Shown here piece after piece: positions 24,855 to 26,841 of a stretch of DNA of 26,841 nt. The stretch is from Verrucomicrobiaceae bacterium. GTDB taxonomy: Bacteria; Verrucomicrobiota; Verrucomicrobiae; Verrucomicrobiales; Akkermansiaceae. The stretch's first letter is position 1; every line of letters starts with the position of its first letter. The notes under the pieces are model-generated. The model searched no databases. It was not told the origin of the DNA and saw only the letters and a program-made list of their open reading frames with translations. Position numbers and translations under genes: made by a program. The stretch lies in NCBI GenBank assembly GCA_947372405.1, contig CANBTO010000012.1:1-26841 (forward strand), read 5' to 3'.

Positions 24855-24967
24855 GTCCGGAGCCCGTTGACGGGAGTTTTCATTCAAAACTTCCTTGACC
24901 GACGCACCCGGAAATGAAAGGGAAATATGGCATGTTTCAATGGCCGCAAGTTAAAATCCCAATCGTC

Positions 24968-26125
24968 ATGAAAACCATATCGTTGCAACAAACCATCGTG
25001 GCTTTGTCAGGTTGTGCCTTGGCGATGGCTGCAAAATGCGGGGCCGTTTCGCTCGACCGCAACGTCGGCACGCCAACGGCATACAACTGGACGGCCGCCA
25101 ACACATGGGCCAAGGACTCCGCGCTGACTCCCGTTTTCAACGTGCTCAAGCAATACGGCATCCCGTCGGCCACGATCGGCTACCAGTTCAATCCGAGTCC
25201 GACCTCGATCCCTTACGCGCCGCCATCGGCATGGCGTAGTCCTCAAGCATGGTGGATGGCTGGTTTCGGCCTGGACTATCGCTCGCCCATGCGGGTGGCC
25301 AGTGTGAGCAAACCAATCACTGATATCGTATACGAGAACACACCCGCGCTCAAAGCGCTATACACACAGTCGTTTTATTTCGTCTGGGGATCCAAATTCG
25401 GCGCGCTTCCAGCGCCGCTGGACAACCGCGTCAAGAGCATCACTGTTCGTCAGCTTCTGGATCACACCGGCGGATTCGACAACAGCGTGATTGGTTATGA
25501 TCCCGCATTCCAAGGCAAGTCGGTGGACATCCAGCTTCCGACCATCATCAAAACGAAGATGCTGGCAAGCAATCCCGGCACGAATTACAGCTACAGCAAT
25601 TTCAGTTATATGATTCTCGCCCGGCTGGCGGAAGGGGTGACGGGCCAGTCGTGGATCTCGCTGGTAAGGGCGCGTTTCCCCTCTGGAGCGCCGATTTACG
25701 CCGCGTCCGACACCGTGGCCGTCCCTGCGAATTCGGTTCCCAGTGCGGGTGCTGCCGAGCCGGGGATCTATTACGTTCAGAGCCCGGACACGTCGTTCGA
25801 TGTGACGCCGATGATGGGCAATGGCAACATTGTCAGCAATATTACGACTTTGAGTTGGATTGGCACCCAGTATTGGATCGGTGGAACGAATGTGGGGAGG
25901 TCATTCGCATCGGCTCCGTCCCAGGTAGGGGCTTCGTGGACTTGGATATTCAACGGTTCGATGCCGGGAACCCAGGCGGCCTTGGTGCAATACGTCGCGC
26001 CGAGTCGGCGTGTGGCCAGCATGTGCATCATCACAAACACCCGCGTGCCCAATGGTGACGCGTTCCTCAGTGCGCTCAATACCGCCATGGTCAACGCTCT
26101 GGTCGCGAAGTTCAAAAACCTCTGA
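24968..26125 (+). CDS. Exported serine hydrolase of the beta-lactamase/class C family, 385 aa
   Basis: A PF00144-type protein (penicillin-binding protein, class C beta-lactamase or esterase fold). The nucleophile motif S-x-x-K is S112-V-S-K115 in VASVSKPITD, Y-x-N is Y209-S-N211 in YSYSNFSYMILARL, and the typical VRQLLDHTGGFD precedes it. The third H/K-x-G motif position appears as N-G-S in IFNGSMPGTQAAL. The N-terminus MKTISLQQTIVALSGCALAMAA is a signal sequence; LSGC at residues 13-16 could be a lipobox, or cleavage could follow the AMAAKCGA stretch. The open frame extends to ATG 24914, but ATG 24968 gives the cleaner signal. No beta-lactam resistance role is implied; a peptidase/esterase role is as likely. 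It is monocistronic, downstream of the terminator. Confidence 0.85.
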   Translation: MKTISLQQTIVALSGCALAMAAKCGAVSLDRNVGTPTAYNWTAANTWAKDSALTPVFNVLKQYGIPSATIGYQFNPSPTSIPYAPPSAWRSPQAWWMAGFGLDYRSPMRVASVSKPITDIVYENTPALKALYTQSFYFVWGSKFGALPAPLDNRVKSITVRQLLDHTGGFDNSVIGYDPAFQGKSVDIQLPTIIKTKMLASNPGTNYSYSNFSYMILARLAEGVTGQSWISLVRARFPSGAPIYAASDTVAVPANSVPSAGAAEPGIYYVQSPDTSFDVTPMMGNGNIVSNITTLSWIGTQYWIGGTNVGRSFASAPSQVGASWTWIFNGSMPGTQAALVQYVAPSRRVASMCIITNTRVPNGDAFLSALNTAMVNALVAKFKNL

Positions 26126-26254
26126 CCTGTCGGAGAGAGATTCACCGACCGCGAACGACCGGCGCGGTTTGACAGTCCTTCACGCTCGATCCCCCGCGAC
26201 TTGCAAACCGATGGTTTTTCTTGGCGGAGCCTGCGGGCGTGATAGGACAGGGCC

Positions 26255-26710
26255 ATGAGCGACACCGCCACACGCATTCCGGAAGACATCAAGACCGCCA
26301 TGAGGGCGAAGGACGCCCTCGCACTCAACGCCCTGCGCGCGCTGAAGAGCGCGATGACCAACGCCGCCATTGAAAAGGGCGGACTCGGCACTTTGTTGGA
26401 TGAGTCCGAGGTGCTCGCCGTGGTGCGCAAGCAGATCAAGCAACGCCTCGATTCCGTCGAGCAGTTCGAGAAAGCCGGACGCGCCGAACTCGCGGCCACC
26501 GAGAAGGCGGAGATCGAAATCCTCTCCCGCTATCTGCCTGCCGCGCTTGCCGAAGAGGAGCTCGCGGCCATCATCGAAAAAGCGGTCGCGGAAACAGGTG
26601 CCACCGGCAAGGCGGACATGGGCAAGGTGATGAAGCGTTGCCAGGAACTGGCGGAAGGCCGCGCCGATGGCAAACTTCTATCAGCCGCGGTGATGAAGCG
26701 GCTGGTTTGA
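26255..26710 (+). CDS. YqeY/GatB-C-terminal-like protein, 151 aa
   Basis: A small cytoplasmic helical protein of the YqeY family (related to the tRNA-binding tail of GatB). It has the expected length and the family features: IPEDIKTAMRAKDALALNALRALKSAM near the N-terminus, the VVRKQIKQRLDSVEQFEKAGR block, AEIEILSRYLPAALAEEEL in the middle, and GKADMGKVMKRCQELAEGRADGKLLSAAVMKRL at the end. The role is not settled; a link to aminoacyl-tRNA amidation is inferred from homology. The ATG at 26255 is preceded by AGGACAGGG, one of the few purine-rich, Shine-Dalgarno-like stretches in the window. The 131 bases after the stop contain a T7 run near 26772 but no convincing hairpin in front of it and no gene. 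Confidence 0.93.
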   Translation: MSDTATRIPEDIKTAMRAKDALALNALRALKSAMTNAAIEKGGLGTLLDESEVLAVVRKQIKQRLDSVEQFEKAGRAELAATEKAEIEILSRYLPAALAEEELAAIIEKAVAETGATGKADMGKVMKRCQELAEGRADGKLLSAAVMKRLV

Positions 26711-26841
26711 GCTCTCTCAATCCTGCAAATACGTCTTCGGACGATAAAGCGGAATTCTGATAAAAGGCCAGTTTTTTTGTCATGAAACATATTCCAAAAT
26801 CCGAACACACCCTCAGATAGAGATCCGCCAGACATTGACTA

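Noticed and set aside
26711..26841. Terminator after the yqeY-like gene
   Set aside because: A CGTC-TTCG-GACG mini-hairpin and a T7 run exist, but they are about 35 nt apart and no stem directly precedes the T run.
10..26841. tRNA genes, CRISPR arrays and insertion-sequence ends
   Set aside because: No cloverleaf-like sequence, regularly spaced repeats, transposase motif or terminal inverted repeats were recognised.

Overview
The window is GC-rich bacterial DNA, most probably from a member of the Verrucomicrobiota (Luteolibacter/Haloferula-like; inference). The clues are two adjacent exported sulfatases, very large exported beta-helix proteins ending in a 'DPDGDG..NL.EFA' module, a membrane protein beginning with an NPYQAP motif, membrane proteins with pseudopilin-like soluble domains, and a general lack of Shine-Dalgarno sequences before start codons. 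No rRNA, tRNA, CRISPR array, insertion sequence or prophage was seen.

Layout. 101-3644 (-): two sulfatases in tandem. 3748-4320 (-): purN. 4465-6287 (+): an M29 aminopeptidase translationally coupled to a small membrane protein. 6364-8262 (-): three overlapping membrane-protein genes, two of which look like paralogues. 8344-12800 (-): a dabB-dabA inorganic-carbon transporter operon with a small unknown third gene, read divergently from an NhaR-like LysR regulator (12883-13791) across a short gap holding a perfect inverted repeat. 13891-14211 (-): a small exported EF-hand protein with a clear terminator. 14384-16554 (+): a sensor histidine kinase and a REC-LuxR response regulator. 16687-21845 (+): two large exported beta-helix proteins. 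21938-22486 (-): an NPYQAP membrane protein. 22976-24813 (+): a PlsC-like acyltransferase coupled to a sphingomyelin-synthase-like PAP2_C protein, followed by a terminator. 24968-26125 (+): an exported serine beta-lactamase-fold protein. 26255-26710 (+): a YqeY-family protein.

Working together. The most system-like part is 13.9-21.8 kb: an exported calcium-binding protein, a two-component system and two giant exported beta-helix proteins. Each of the two large genes is preceded by the same 22-nt element (20 of 22 identical), followed at exactly the same 20-nt spacing by AGTCT. This suggests a shared promoter or a response-regulator box. The first copy is also followed by a 15-codon leader ORF that contains a perfect 9-bp inverted repeat.

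Other points of interest are the acyltransferase/PAP2_C pair (possible lipid head-group exchange), the third gene of the dab operon, and a hexamer, CTAACA/TGTTAG, that recurs at least 28 times in both orientations and in different reading frames.
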